DNA from: a bacterium
GTDB taxonomy: Bacteria > Vulcanimicrobiota > Xenobia > Xenobiales > Xenobiaceae
DNA: 64,000 bases
Assembly: GCA_022839105.1 (NCBI GenBank)
Contig: JALHDH010000002.1
Location: 22,906-86,905, forward strand
Direction: 5' to 3'
Numbering within the stretch: position 1 is the stretch's first letter; each line of letters opens with the position of its first letter. The notes below the pieces were generated by a model. That model did no database searches and was not told the origin of the DNA. It was given only the letters and a program-made list of their open reading frames with translations. The position numbers and the translations under genes are program-made. Positions 33,838 to 42,649 of the stretch are shown here, piece after piece.

Positions 33838-35439
33838 CTACAGGGAGGAATCGAAGGGCAGATTCCGGGCCGCGAGCACCTCCTGTGCGGCTCGGACTCC
33901 CTGGTATTGGGCCTCCTCGAAGATCGACAGGCCCGAGAGGTCGGAGTGGGCGAAGTGGATCCGGCCTTGGGGGAGGGCCGCCAGAGGGCGCTCGGATCCC
34001 CAGATCAGTCCGGGAACCGGACGGACCATCGCGTGTCCCAGGACCATCATGTCCAGGCGTCGGAGCCGTTCGGGCAGATCCGGGTGGACCGGGGCCAGGT
34101 CCGCTAGAACCTCGTCCCGGAAGCTCTCCCAACTCCTCCCCAGCAGTCCCCAGCGGACCTGTGAGGGTTCCTCGGTGAAGGAGCGATACCAGGTCAAGAC
34201 CGTCGGCCCCCCGGGCCGGGCGGCCAGACCCTGGTGCGTGGCCACCACGTAACCCAGCGACTTCGAGTCGTGGATCACGTTGTCCCAGCTCAGGGGGAAG
34301 CCATGCCCCGGGTCTGGAGCCCGGTCCATGACCAGGTTGGCCACCACCCAGGGACAGGCGGTGAACGAGCGGAAGGCCGGACTCCCCGGCAGGACCCGGG
34401 GGCGCAGGAAGGCGGGCAGCGCGCAGATCACCCGATCGGCCTTCAGGCGGACCGGCTCTTCCCGGGCCAGATCCAGGTAGTCCACCTCGACCCCGTCGCT
34501 CGCTTCGGCGATCCGGTAGACCAGCGCTCCGGTGGTCAACCTCGGCCCCACGCGATCCAGAAGGGCGCGGGCCAGCCAGCCGTTCCCCTCGGGCCAGGTG
34601 AAGAGGGCCCCGGCTGGTCCGGCCCGGTCCGGCGAGCGGCTGGCGAAGTAGTGCAGCCCGGCCCAGGCCGAGGTGGTCTCCAGGCAGGTGCCGTAGTCGT
34701 CGCGGCAACCGTATTCCACGTGCCAGCGAAGCCGTTCGGAGGTCCAACCCTGCATCGCCAGGTACCGGGACATGGAGATCCGATCCAACTCCCGGGCCTC
34801 GGTCGAGGAGCGATCCACCGGGATGGCAAAGGCCCGGCGGCCCTGACGATCCCGGCGGGACTGCCAGCGCTCGATCTCGGCGTAGAAGGCCCGGGTCTGG
34901 CGCAGGTCGTCGGGGCTCGCGCCCAGGTGGGGATAGAGCCCCTCCTCCCAGCGTCCGAGCTGGTAGAGCCGCTCTTCGGGGGCGTGGCACAGGTGGCGCT
35001 CGTCGTAGATCGGCTCGCCGGAGGGGTTCCAGCCTCGCACCAGGCCCAGGTCCTCGAGCAGTTCCAGGGTGGCTCGGGCCTCGCGGGTGGGCACGGGCAG
35101 GTAGTGGGCGGCCCAGGGGGCCCTGGATTCCGGATACTCGGCGAATCGGCAGTTGCCGCCGGCCTGGTCCTCCATCTCCAGGATTCGGAAATCCTCCAGG
35201 CCTTCCCGAGCCAGCTTCCAGGCCGCGCCGAGACCGGCCACCCCGCTCCCCAGGATCGCCACGTCGACGCGTTCCCGGCGGGTGGGGGAGGTTCGAGGCG
35301 GGGCGAAGACTCCGTGCCCCCGGCGCTCGGCGCTGCCGATCAGCCGGCCGGGCAGATCGCGGCGCCGGCTGCATCCCGAGGCAGCCAGCAGGGCGCCTCC
35401 AACCCCCAGTCCGGCCAGGAAGCCGCGTCGGCCGATCAC
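33838..35439 (-). CDS. Tat-exported lipoprotein FAD-dependent oxidoreductase (amine-oxidase-like)
   Basis: A 533-residue flavoprotein. The GTG start at 35439 overlaps the stop of the aminopropyltransferase-like gene (GTGA), implying coupling. The N terminus has a twin-arginine motif (GRRGFL) directly followed by a hydrophobic stretch and lipobox LAASGC (Cys23), so it is probably exported folded with FAD bound and then lipidated. The FAD dinucleotide motif AILGSGVAGLGAAWKL (about 61-76) and GGNCR match flavin amine oxidases and protoporphyrinogen-oxidase-like proteins. The C-terminal FAD block is FAHSDLSGLSIFEEAQYQG. I infer oxidation of an amine or lipid made by the operon, outside the cytoplasm. 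The substrate is unknown. Confidence 0.85.
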   Translation of the reverse strand: MIGRRGFLAGLGVGGALLAASGCSRRRDLPGRLIGSAERRGHGVFAPPRTSPTRRERVDVAILGSGVAGLGAAWKLAREGLEDFRILEMEDQAGGNCRFAEYPESRAPWAAHYLPVPTREARATLELLEDLGLVRGWNPSGEPIYDERHLCHAPEERLYQLGRWEEGLYPHLGASPDDLRQTRAFYAEIERWQSRRDRQGRRAFAIPVDRSSTEARELDRISMSRYLAMQGWTSERLRWHVEYGCRDDYGTCLETTSAWAGLHYFASRSPDRAGPAGALFTWPEGNGWLARALLDRVGPRLTTGALVYRIAEASDGVEVDYLDLAREEPVRLKADRVICALPAFLRPRVLPGSPAFRSFTACPWVVANLVMDRAPDPGHGFPLSWDNVIHDSKSLGYVVATHQGLAARPGGPTVLTWYRSFTEEPSQVRWGLLGRSWESFRDEVLADLAPVHPDLPERLRRLDMMVLGHAMVRPVPGLIWGSERPLAALPQGRIHFAHSDLSGLSIFEEAQYQGVRAAQEVLAARNLPFDSSL

Positions 35440-36932
35440 TCGATCACAGCCCGCCATTCGGAGTCGTAGTAGCGGACCAGGACCTGGTTGAAAAGGTGGT
35501 TGACCTCGACGGGCAGGGGTTGGAGATCCGCCGGAAACTCGAACATCGCCGCGCAGGTCGAAGGCGTCAGGAAGCGTTCCCCTCGGGCCTGGGGGATGGG
35601 GACCTCGCTCAAGGTCACCAGGCAGAAGCCCCACTCTCCGAAGGATGGCACGTAGGCGTGGTAGGGGCGGACCTGGAAACCCACGTCGGCCAGGGTTTCG
35701 ATGATGCACCAGAAGGAACGCCGGGCAAACATCGGGGAGGTGCACTGGATCGCGCAGGCCCCGTCGGGGGTCAGGTGGGCTCGCAGCCTGCGAAAGAAGG
35801 TCGTGGTGTAGAGCTTTCCGACCGAGAAGTTGCTGGGGTCGGGGAAGTCCACCAGGATCAGGTCGTACAGGCCCGGGTTCTCCTCCAGCCAGATGAAGGC
35901 ATCCTGGTTGACCACCTTCACGCGGGGGGAATTCAGGGAGCCCTCGTTGAGACGCGTCAGGAGCGGGTGGGTGGCGAAGGCCCGGGTCATCTCGGGGTCC
36001 AGATCGACCAGGGTGATCGACTCCACCCGGGCGTCGCGCAGGACTTCGCGGGCGGCCAGGCCGTCGCCTCCGCCCAGGATCAGGACCCGACGGGGATTCG
36101 CCGCGCTGGCCAGGGCGGGCTGGACCAGGGCCTCGTGGTAGCGGTACTCGTCCTCGGAGGAGAACTGCAGGTTGTTGTTCAGATACAGGCGGAAATCGTC
36201 CCGATGGCGCGTCAGGACCATCCTCTGGTAGGGGCTGTCTCGGGTCAGGATGATCTCGTCGGAATACAGCGCCTCTTCCGAGAGTCGGGTGATGTGCTCG
36301 GAGGCGGCGAAGCACCCGGTCAGGGCCAGCGCCGCCAGGACGGCCTGGACCCGCAAGGACCCCCGGGAGGGCAGACCGGTCCTCATGACATGCAGGAAGA
36401 CCAGGGCCACGCCCACGTTGATCAGGCCGAAGAAGCAGGCGGTCCGGATCAGGCCCAGATAGGGGACCAGGATCAGCGGGAAGAGGACCGAGGCCAGCAG
36501 CGCGCCGATATAGTCCAGGGCCAGCACCTGCGAGACCAGGTCGCGGAACTCCAGCCGATCCTTGAGGATCCTCAGGATCAGGGGGATCTCCAGCCCTACC
36601 AGCATCCCGATCAGGAAGACCATGAGATACAGGAGCACCCGGAAGGCTCCCGCCGAGGCGTAGCTGAAGGTCAGGAAGAGCAGGGGGGCCGAGAACCCGC
36701 CCAGCAGGCCGACCAGGATCTGGAGTTGGATGAATCGGGCCACCAGACCCCGGACCACGAACTTTGAGAGCCACGAACCCACCCCCATGGCGAAGAGGTA
36801 GGTCCCGATGATCGTCGAGAACTGCAGGACCGAGTCTCCCAGCAGATAGCTGGCCAGGGTTCCGGCCAGCAATTCGTAGACCAGCCCGCATGTCGCGATG
36901 ACGAAGACCGACAGCAGGATCAACTGCGGCAT
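35436..36932 (-). CDS. Membrane-embedded spermidine-synthase-like aminopropyltransferase
   Basis: A 498-residue protein. Residues 1 to about 210 carry six or seven membrane helices; residues about 230-450 form a polyamine-synthase Rossmann domain. Landmarks of that family are kept: SPYQRM, DEYRYHEAL, the nucleotide loop LILGGGDGLAARE, VDLDPEM, NQDAFIWL and the catalytic-acid block LVDFPDP. The membrane-fused form of SpeE is known from several phyla but its product is not settled; free spermidine or transfer to a membrane acceptor are both possible. No S-adenosylmethionine decarboxylase gene is nearby, which weakens simple spermidine synthesis. It is coupled downstream to a Tat flavoprotein and preceded by a 57-residue membrane protein. 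Confidence 0.88.
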   Translation of the reverse strand: MPQLILLSVFVIATCGLVYELLAGTLASYLLGDSVLQFSTIIGTYLFAMGVGSWLSKFVVRGLVARFIQLQILVGLLGGFSAPLLFLTFSYASAGAFRVLLYLMVFLIGMLVGLEIPLILRILKDRLEFRDLVSQVLALDYIGALLASVLFPLILVPYLGLIRTACFFGLINVGVALVFLHVMRTGLPSRGSLRVQAVLAALALTGCFAASEHITRLSEEALYSDEIILTRDSPYQRMVLTRHRDDFRLYLNNNLQFSSEDEYRYHEALVQPALASAANPRRVLILGGGDGLAAREVLRDARVESITLVDLDPEMTRAFATHPLLTRLNEGSLNSPRVKVVNQDAFIWLEENPGLYDLILVDFPDPSNFSVGKLYTTTFFRRLRAHLTPDGACAIQCTSPMFARRSFWCIIETLADVGFQVRPYHAYVPSFGEWGFCLVTLSEVPIPQARGERFLTPSTCAAMFEFPADLQPLPVEVNHLFNQVLVRYYDSEWRAVIE

Positions 36933-36944
36933 GGGCGTTCGGGC

Positions 36945-37118
36945 CTATTTGCCGCGGAAGCCGACGGCGTAGAAGCTCCGGTAGGCAGCCGGGTTGTTGC
37001 GGATGTTCGCGGGGGCGTTGGGCAACTGGTCGACCGGGGTGGGCGACCAGCCGACGAACTGGATCCAGAAGAGCCCTGCCAGGGCGCCGGTTCCCAGGAT
37101 TCCGTAGAGGAGGTTCAT
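36945..37118 (-). CDS. 57-residue single-span membrane protein in the DUF4178 operon
   Basis: A short gene between the DUF4178 and aminopropyltransferase-like genes, starting at ATG 37118 with GGAG six bases upstream. The N-terminal half is one membrane helix (LLYGILGTGALAGLFWIQF). The rest is polar and ends FYAVGFRGK. It lies 22 bp after the DUF4178 gene and 12 bp before the next start, so it is within the operon. It has no recognisable domain. Its placement and clean translation signals support coding; the role may be to hold partners together in the membrane. Confidence 0.75.
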   Translation of the reverse strand: MNLLYGILGTGALAGLFWIQFVGWSPTPVDQLPNAPANIRNNPAAYRSFYAVGFRGK

Positions 37119-37140
37119 CTTCGTCTCCGTGCCAGACTGA

Positions 37141-39111
37141 TCAGGAGTCCTCAGGGGCGTGATCGCTTTCCAACCAGCGCTTCTGTTCGAAAGAAGCGGA
37201 GCGGATCCACACCAGGATCGGATGGAGCACCAGGATGGCCATCAAGAACCAGAAGTAGCTCCAGGAGGGGACGTCCCGGGTCAGGCGGACACCGTACTTC
37301 AGGACCGGCCTGCCCGCCGTGGGGCCCTTGGCCGAGAGGTTCTCGGGGTTGTTCCCCGTGCCGGTCTGGGGTTCGAGCCTCAGGACATAGGTGCCTGAGG
37401 GCACCGAGGGGATTGTGATCTCTTCGCTCCTGCTGCCTTCCCTCCAGCTCTCGCCTCCCGAGGTTCCGTGGTAGAAGCTGACGGCCTTCGAGAAGACCCG
37501 GGCCTCCCGGGTCTCCTCGTGGATCAGGGCCATGTCGAAGAAGGCCCAACGGTTGTCCACGTCGGTCTGGAGGCGGACCACCAGGTTCGCGGTCCGCCCT
37601 TCCAGCTTGAAGGGCCGGGTCACCACGCTGGGTTCCTCTCCCTGCACGGCCACGAAGTCCTGGGTGTAGACCGGGGCCTGGGCCGAGAAGAGCGAGAAGC
37701 CGATCATCATCAGGAAGCCGACCAGGAAGAAGACCGCATACTGCATCCAGGCATTCTTCAGCATGCCGGCCAGGGGCGAGGGCTGATTGGCTCCCACCCC
37801 GGTGCGCTCGGGCGGCCTTCCGGGCAGGCCGAAGGCGCTCCAGACCTCTTCGGGTTCCAGGTAGCGGCCCAGGGACCAGGTCATCCCGTCGGAGGTGACC
37901 TCGGCCGAGAGGATCCCGGGCGGACAGACGTAGTCGTGCAGGCCCGCCGAGTCCTCGACCTGGACCTTCCAGGGGAACTCGCCCACGACGTAGGCGACCT
38001 TTCCGGTGGCGGACTGGAAGTGCTTGAACTTGCGACCGCCCAGCATCAGGAAGTCCTGGGGAGGCCAGCCGTGGACGGGTCGCCCGTCCGAGGCCGTGGG
38101 CAATTCGTGCAGGGGGGCCACCCAGGTCCAGTGGCCGGAGGACTCCACCAGGTAGCGATAGCCCCGTTCCCGGTTGTGGCAGACGTACTCGCTCCAGTAG
38201 TAGTCGACACCTTCGATCCGGACGAAGCGGCGCTGGAAGCCCAGGCATTCCCAGGTTGCCCCGTCCAGCTTCCCCTTGGTGCCCAGGGGGATTCCGGGTT
38301 CCTCCTTGCGGGCCTTCTGGGACTTCCACAGCAGGCCATAGGTGGGGTCGGTCAGGTCGATGCCGGCGTCGCAGAAGGAGCAGACCAGGGTCTGGCTGCG
38401 CGGGCCTCCGGCTAGTTCGTGGGGGGCTCCGCAACTGGGGCAGCGCAGGACCCGGGTCGCGGCGGCCGAGCGGCTCTCGATCGCCTCCTCAGGATCGCGC
38501 AGTCCCTTGAGCTGCAACTCTTCGAAGTCGCGGAAGGCGCCCACGAAGAGCAGGGGCTGGTCCTCGGAGTAGTCCAGGGTGGCCGCGGTCCTCCCCGACG
38601 AGCGCAGATCCGCGTAGGGCAGATCGTACTCCGTGCTCATCACGAAGGGGAGCTCTCCCTGGAAGGAGACGACCCGGGCCTGGGCCAGGTTGGTGACCAC
38701 CAGTTCGCGGGAGCCGACGCGCAGCGCCTTGCCCACGTGCAGGTCGGCGAAGCCCGGCAGGGATTGGGGATCGGTCTGGGCCAGGGAGGAGACGAAGTAC
38801 TCGCCCATCGCTTCGCCCAGCCAGCCCTGTCGGCCGTCCTGGAATTCCAGGAACCATTCGTTCCAGTAGCCTTCCGGGTGGTGGATCTGGATCCGGCCCA
38901 GGACCTCGAAGGCCGCCCCGTCAAAGACCCCGGTGGTGCCGACCCGGATGGGGGTTCCATCGGGTTGGACATCGGCCACCTTGCCCAGAAGCTCGATGTC
39001 CACGTCGTGGCGGACCAGCAGGGAAAGACACGAGGAACACGTGGAGTAGACCGAGCTCTCGGAGCGGAAGCGGACGGCGTCGCCGCATGAGGGGCAAGCG
39101 ATTTCGAGCAC
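37141..39111 (-). CDS. Large DUF4178 membrane protein with two zinc ribbons
   Basis: A 656-residue protein, first gene of the operon. A CxxC-CxxC zinc ribbon (Cys6, 9, 25, 28) precedes a first DUF4178 module (about 40-200). A second ribbon (Cys224, 227, 244, 247) precedes a second module (about 270-440, PLGTKGKLDGATWECLGFQRR). A membrane helix (about 458-477) is followed by an extracytoplasmic beta-sandwich-like stretch (about 480-620), and a second helix lies near 626-646. DUF4178 is linked by gene neighbourhoods to DUF350 and polyamine-synthase-like proteins; its biochemistry is unknown. The protein could sense or receive a modified substrate, with its cytoplasmic modules near the synthase and its outer domain near the flavoprotein. 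Confidence 0.85.
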   Translation of the reverse strand: MLEIACPSCGDAVRFRSESSVYSTCSSCLSLLVRHDVDIELLGKVADVQPDGTPIRVGTTGVFDGAAFEVLGRIQIHHPEGYWNEWFLEFQDGRQGWLGEAMGEYFVSSLAQTDPQSLPGFADLHVGKALRVGSRELVVTNLAQARVVSFQGELPFVMSTEYDLPYADLRSSGRTAATLDYSEDQPLLFVGAFRDFEELQLKGLRDPEEAIESRSAAATRVLRCPSCGAPHELAGGPRSQTLVCSFCDAGIDLTDPTYGLLWKSQKARKEEPGIPLGTKGKLDGATWECLGFQRRFVRIEGVDYYWSEYVCHNRERGYRYLVESSGHWTWVAPLHELPTASDGRPVHGWPPQDFLMLGGRKFKHFQSATGKVAYVVGEFPWKVQVEDSAGLHDYVCPPGILSAEVTSDGMTWSLGRYLEPEEVWSAFGLPGRPPERTGVGANQPSPLAGMLKNAWMQYAVFFLVGFLMMIGFSLFSAQAPVYTQDFVAVQGEEPSVVTRPFKLEGRTANLVVRLQTDVDNRWAFFDMALIHEETREARVFSKAVSFYHGTSGGESWREGSRSEEITIPSVPSGTYVLRLEPQTGTGNNPENLSAKGPTAGRPVLKYGVRLTRDVPSWSYFWFLMAILVLHPILVWIRSASFEQKRWLESDHAPEDS

Positions 39112-39249
39112 GGCGCCATGCCCATTCCCTCATTCCGACGGGATTCCCTCCTGGCCTGAACCGAGGACTCGGCGGACGGAGCGCGAATCTGGGGGGGGAG
39201 TGCGAGTCGGACGGGTTCGCATCCCGGCAGCGGAGAGGCGGTCGAAGGC

Positions 39250-39549
39250 ATGGTTGCGGTTCATTTCCTGGTTCCGGTGGTCATGCTCGCCTTGTGGATG
39301 CTGTTGGGCATGGCCGAGGAACGGGTCCATTCGACCCATCTCGGCTTCTGGATTCGGGGGCTGCGGGGAGGGACCCTGGGCCTGGTCTTCTGTGCCTTGG
39401 GGGCGGTGGGTCTGGCCCATGTCCAGACGGCCATCCCCGCCGAATCACGAACCTTCGTCTTCATCGCCTTGCTCCTGGCGCTGGGCATGATCGGCTTCCC
39501 GATCGGCTTTCTGGGCGCCATGGCCAGGGGAAGGCGCTCCGAGGACTGA
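39250..39549 (+). CDS. Small three-helix membrane protein, hypothetical
   Basis: A 99-residue protein with three hydrophobic helices (about 3-20, 37-57, 69-92), ending in a basic tail (ARGRRSED). It starts at ATG 39250 and lies 46 bp before dapA, so it may share that transcript; it is divergent from the DUF4178 operon. No family recognised. Strong hydrophobic periodicity and codon use support coding. It could equally be a membrane accessory of the divergent operon. Confidence 0.6.
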   Translation: MVAVHFLVPVVMLALWMLLGMAEERVHSTHLGFWIRGLRGGTLGLVFCALGAVGLAHVQTAIPAESRTFVFIALLLALGMIGFPIGFLGAMARGRRSED

Positions 39550-39595
39550 ATCGGGTCGCTCGGCGAAGACCCCCGGGGGATCACAGGAGGTTTCT

Positions 39596-40522
39596 ATGAA
39601 GAGTTCTGGTTTCGGCCGCTTGATGACCGCCATGGTGACTCCCATGGGCCCGGAGGGGGAGGTCGATTTCGAACGGGCCGGCGAGCTGGCCTGTCGACTG
39701 GTCGCTCAGGGGACCGACAGCGTCGTGGTGTGCGGGACCACCGGAGAGTCTCCGACCCTGTCGCACGACGAGAAACTCCGCCTTTTCCAGGTGGTCCGCC
39801 AGGCCATCCCGGGAACCCCCCTGGTGGCCGGAACCGGTTCGAACTGCACCCGCTCGACGGTGGAGTTCTCGAAGAAGGCTCAGGATTGCGGCGTGGACGC
39901 CCTGCTGGTGGTGGCTCCCTACTACAACAAGCCTCCCCAGGAAGGGCTGTATGCCCACTTCAAGGCCGTGGCCGAGGCGGTGGACCTGCCGATCGTCGTC
40001 TACAACATCCCCGGTCGGACCGGGGTCGAGATCTCTCCGGGGGTCCTGGCCCGGCTGGCGGAGATCCCGAACGTGGTGGCGGTCAAGCAATCCCTGCCCG
40101 GACTCGACCCCGTCAGCGTGCTCTCGGCCCGGTTGAAGGAGGTCCCGGCCCAGGTCAGCGGGCCCTGGACTCGTTCCGGTCGGGCCATGGAGATCTTCAG
40201 CGGGGATGATTCGGCCACCTTGCCGATGATGGCCGTCGGCGGGGTCGGCGTGGTCAGCGTCGCCTCCCACGTGGCCGGTCCGGCCATCCAGCAGATGATG
40301 CAGGCCTTCGTCGCGGGACGCGTGGAGGAGGCCACGGGCCTGCACCTCCGCCTGCTTCCGCTCTTCACCGCCCTCTTTGCCACCACCAACCCCATCCTGG
40401 TCAAGGCGGCCCTGGGCCTGCAGGGTTTCCCGGTCGGAGGAGTCCGCCTCCCCCTCCTGGAGGCCACCCCCGAGCAGCGGGAAACCCTGAGCCGGGTCAT
40501 GGAGCAGGTGGGGGTCCTTTAA
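39596..40522 (+). CDS. dapA: 4-hydroxy-tetrahydrodipicolinate synthase
   Basis: Condenses pyruvate with aspartate semialdehyde, the entry step to diaminopimelate and lysine. The 308-residue TIM barrel shows GTTGESPTL, the catalytic tyrosine region PYYNKPPQEG and VVYNIPGRTG, and the Schiff-base lysine in VVAVKQS. AGGAGG lies just before the ATG. It heads an aromatic-pathway run (aroA, aroE) with 4 bp to aroA, an unusual but sensible amino-acid biosynthesis transcript. KQS in place of the more usual KEA/KEAS near the lysine is a small deviation. A DapA-superfamily aldolase of other specificity cannot be excluded. Confidence 0.92.
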   Translation: MKSSGFGRLMTAMVTPMGPEGEVDFERAGELACRLVAQGTDSVVVCGTTGESPTLSHDEKLRLFQVVRQAIPGTPLVAGTGSNCTRSTVEFSKKAQDCGVDALLVVAPYYNKPPQEGLYAHFKAVAEAVDLPIVVYNIPGRTGVEISPGVLARLAEIPNVVAVKQSLPGLDPVSVLSARLKEVPAQVSGPWTRSGRAMEIFSGDDSATLPMMAVGGVGVVSVASHVAGPAIQQMMQAFVAGRVEEATGLHLRLLPLFTALFATTNPILVKAALGLQGFPVGGVRLPLLEATPEQRETLSRVMEQVGVL

Positions 40523-40526
40523 AAAC

Positions 40527-41810
40527 TTGCAGGTCCTGGTCCACCCCGAAGCCTCGCCCTGGCAGCTCCGGCTCTCGGTCCCCGGCGACAAGTCCCTGAG
40601 CCACCGGGCCCTGATCCTGGCGGCCATGGCCCGAGGGGAGAGCTTTCTTGGAGGCCTCTCCGAATCCCGGGACGTCCGCACCACCCTTCGGTGCCTCCAG
40701 GCCCTGGGGGCGCGGATCCGCCCTCAGGCCGACGGCCGGGTCGTCTCGGGTTGGGGGCCGGCCGGTCCGCTCGAGCCGGGGAAGGTGCTGGACTGCGGAG
40801 GCTCGGGAACCACCCTTCGGCTGCTGGCCGGGGTTCTCGCGGCCGGACGGGGCCTGGCCGTCCTGAGCGGGGATTCCTCCTTGCGCCGGCGGCCCATGGC
40901 CCGCATCGTGGATCCCCTGGTCCGCATGGGAGCCAGGATCTGGGGGAGGGCCGGTGGACGGCTGGCTCCGCTGGCGCTGCAGGGAGGTCCGCTGGGCGAC
41001 TTGTCCTGGCAGCTCCCGGTGGCCAGTGCACAGGTGAAGTCCTGCCTCCTGCTGGCGGGCCTCCAGGCCGGGGTCCGGGTTGAATTGCGCGAGCCGCTGC
41101 CCAGCCGGGACCACACCGAGAGGATGCTGAAGGCCCTGGGGGTGCCCCTGGAGTGTTCCGGCGGGACCCTCCGCCTGGTCGGGGTGGCCGAGTTGCCGGG
41201 CTTTCGCCTTTCCGTTCCCGGCGACCCTTCCTCGGCCGCCTTCCTGGTTGCGGCGGCGGTGATGAACCCCGGTGCCAGGGTCCGGATCGAAGGGGTCTGC
41301 CTGAATCCCGGCCGCCTGGGCTTCTTTGAGATCCTGCGGCGGATGGGGGGGCGGGTGCGCTGGGAGGTGACCGGTTCGGAACTCGGCGAGCCGGTGGGAT
41401 GGATCGAGGCCGCGGGATCCGAGTTGCGGGGCCTGGAGGTCGGCGCCGGCGAGGTGCCCGCCGCCCTGGACGAGCTTCCCCTGCTGGCCGTGGTGGCCAC
41501 CCGGGGCGCCGGCCGGACCCGGGTCTCGGGTGCTGGTGAGCTGCGCCGCAAGGAGAGCGATCGGATTGGCTGCCTGGTGGGCGAGCTGCAGCGGATGGGG
41601 GCTCGAATCCGCGAGCAGGAAGAGGGTTTCGAGGTGGAAGGGCCCGTCCGGCTGGCCGGGGGGACGGTGCGCTGCCACCGGGACCATCGCCTGGAGATGA
41701 GCCTGGCCGTGGCCGCGCTGAGCGCCTCCGGCCCCACCCGGCTTCTGGGGGCCGGTTTCAGCGAGGTCTCCTTCCCGGGGTTCTGGGACCTGCTTCCGGG
41801 GCACCGTTGA
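40527..41810 (+). CDS. aroA: 3-phosphoshikimate 1-carboxyvinyltransferase (EPSP synthase)
   Basis: Transfers the enolpyruvyl group from PEP to shikimate-3-phosphate, the sixth step of the shikimate pathway. The 427-residue length is standard. Seen: PGDKSLSHRALIL near the N terminus, the GSGTTLRLLAG block, the DSSLRRRPM segment, SAQVKSCLLLAGL, PGDPSSAAFLVAA and the C-terminal ELRRKESDR. The TTG start at 40527 follows dapA by 4 bp. Its end overlaps aroE by TTGA. The GDSSLRRRP block matches the usual class; I do not assign herbicide-sensitivity class. Confidence 0.96.
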   Translation: MQVLVHPEASPWQLRLSVPGDKSLSHRALILAAMARGESFLGGLSESRDVRTTLRCLQALGARIRPQADGRVVSGWGPAGPLEPGKVLDCGGSGTTLRLLAGVLAAGRGLAVLSGDSSLRRRPMARIVDPLVRMGARIWGRAGGRLAPLALQGGPLGDLSWQLPVASAQVKSCLLLAGLQAGVRVELREPLPSRDHTERMLKALGVPLECSGGTLRLVGVAELPGFRLSVPGDPSSAAFLVAAAVMNPGARVRIEGVCLNPGRLGFFEILRRMGGRVRWEVTGSELGEPVGWIEAAGSELRGLEVGAGEVPAALDELPLLAVVATRGAGRTRVSGAGELRRKESDRIGCLVGELQRMGARIREQEEGFEVEGPVRLAGGTVRCHRDHRLEMSLAVAALSASGPTRLLGAGFSEVSFPGFWDLLPGHR

Positions 41811-42646
41811 TCGGCCCGGGAACCCGCAGCGCATGGATCCTGGGGTCGCCGCTGGGGCAGACCCTCTCCCCGGCGATGCACAACGCGGCCTATCGCGCGC
41901 TGGGGCTGGATCTGGTCTATCTCCCCGCCCCGCTGGACCCCGGGGCCCTGCGGCCCGCCCTGGAAGCCCTCCCTCTGCTGGGCGCGGTGGGTTGCAACCT
42001 GACCTTGCCCTTCAAGCAGGAGGCCATGGGCCTGATGACCCGCCTGGACCCTTCGGCCGCCGAGGTGGGGGCGATCAACACCGTCCGCTTCGAGGGGCGG
42101 GAGCGGGTGGGCTACAACACCGACGTCCTGGGCTGGCTCCGTTCCTGGGACGAGGAGGTGGGCGAACCCCTGGAGGGGCGCAGCGTCCTGCTCCTGGGGG
42201 CGGGCGGGGCGGCCCGGGCCGTCTTCCGGGCCCTGTGCTCGCGTCGGGTTTCCCGGATCCGGGTCTTGAATCGCGACCCGGAGAGGGCGCGTCGTCTGGT
42301 GGAGAGCCTGGGCACGTCCGAGGTGCCCGCCTCGATCGGCCCGGCCGAGCTCGAGCCGGGGATGGTGGTCGTCCAGGCCACTCCACTGGGCATGGTTCCG
42401 GGGATCGGAGAGACCCGCCTGGACTGGCCCGAACGGATTCCCCCCGGAGTGGTCGCCTGCGACCTGGTCTACCGACCCCGGCAGACCCGATTCCTGCGGG
42501 AGGCCAGCGAGAGGGGGATCCGCACCCTGGGAGGCCTGGGCATGCTGGTCCATCAGGCCGTCGCGGCCATCGAGATCTTCACGGGGAAAAGCCCGTGCCC
42601 GGATCTGCTGCGCCGGGTCGCCGAGGAGGAACTGGACCGGGATTGA
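41807..42646 (+). CDS. aroE: Shikimate 5-dehydrogenase
   Basis: Reduces 3-dehydroshikimate to shikimate with NADPH. The 279-residue protein has the substrate-site block GSPLGQTLSPAMHNAAY, the catalytic lysine in NLTLPFKQEAM, GAINTVR with GYNTDVLG, the cofactor loop LLGAGGAARAV and basic clamp NRDPERA, and the closing GLGMLVHQA. The TTG start overlaps the aroA stop (TTGA). The gene converges on aroK with only 26 bp between. Confidence 0.96.
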   Translation: MIGPGTRSAWILGSPLGQTLSPAMHNAAYRALGLDLVYLPAPLDPGALRPALEALPLLGAVGCNLTLPFKQEAMGLMTRLDPSAAEVGAINTVRFEGRERVGYNTDVLGWLRSWDEEVGEPLEGRSVLLLGAGGAARAVFRALCSRRVSRIRVLNRDPERARRLVESLGTSEVPASIGPAELEPGMVVVQATPLGMVPGIGETRLDWPERIPPGVVACDLVYRPRQTRFLREASERGIRTLGGLGMLVHQAVAAIEIFTGKSPCPDLLRRVAEEELDRD

Positions 42647-42649
42647 GCC

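Noticed and set aside
33838..36891. A 1017-residue reading that looks like a flavoprotein fusion
   Set aside because: Its N-terminal half is antisense-like noise overlapping the aminopropyltransferase gene; the flavoprotein has its own Tat signal at the GTGA junction.
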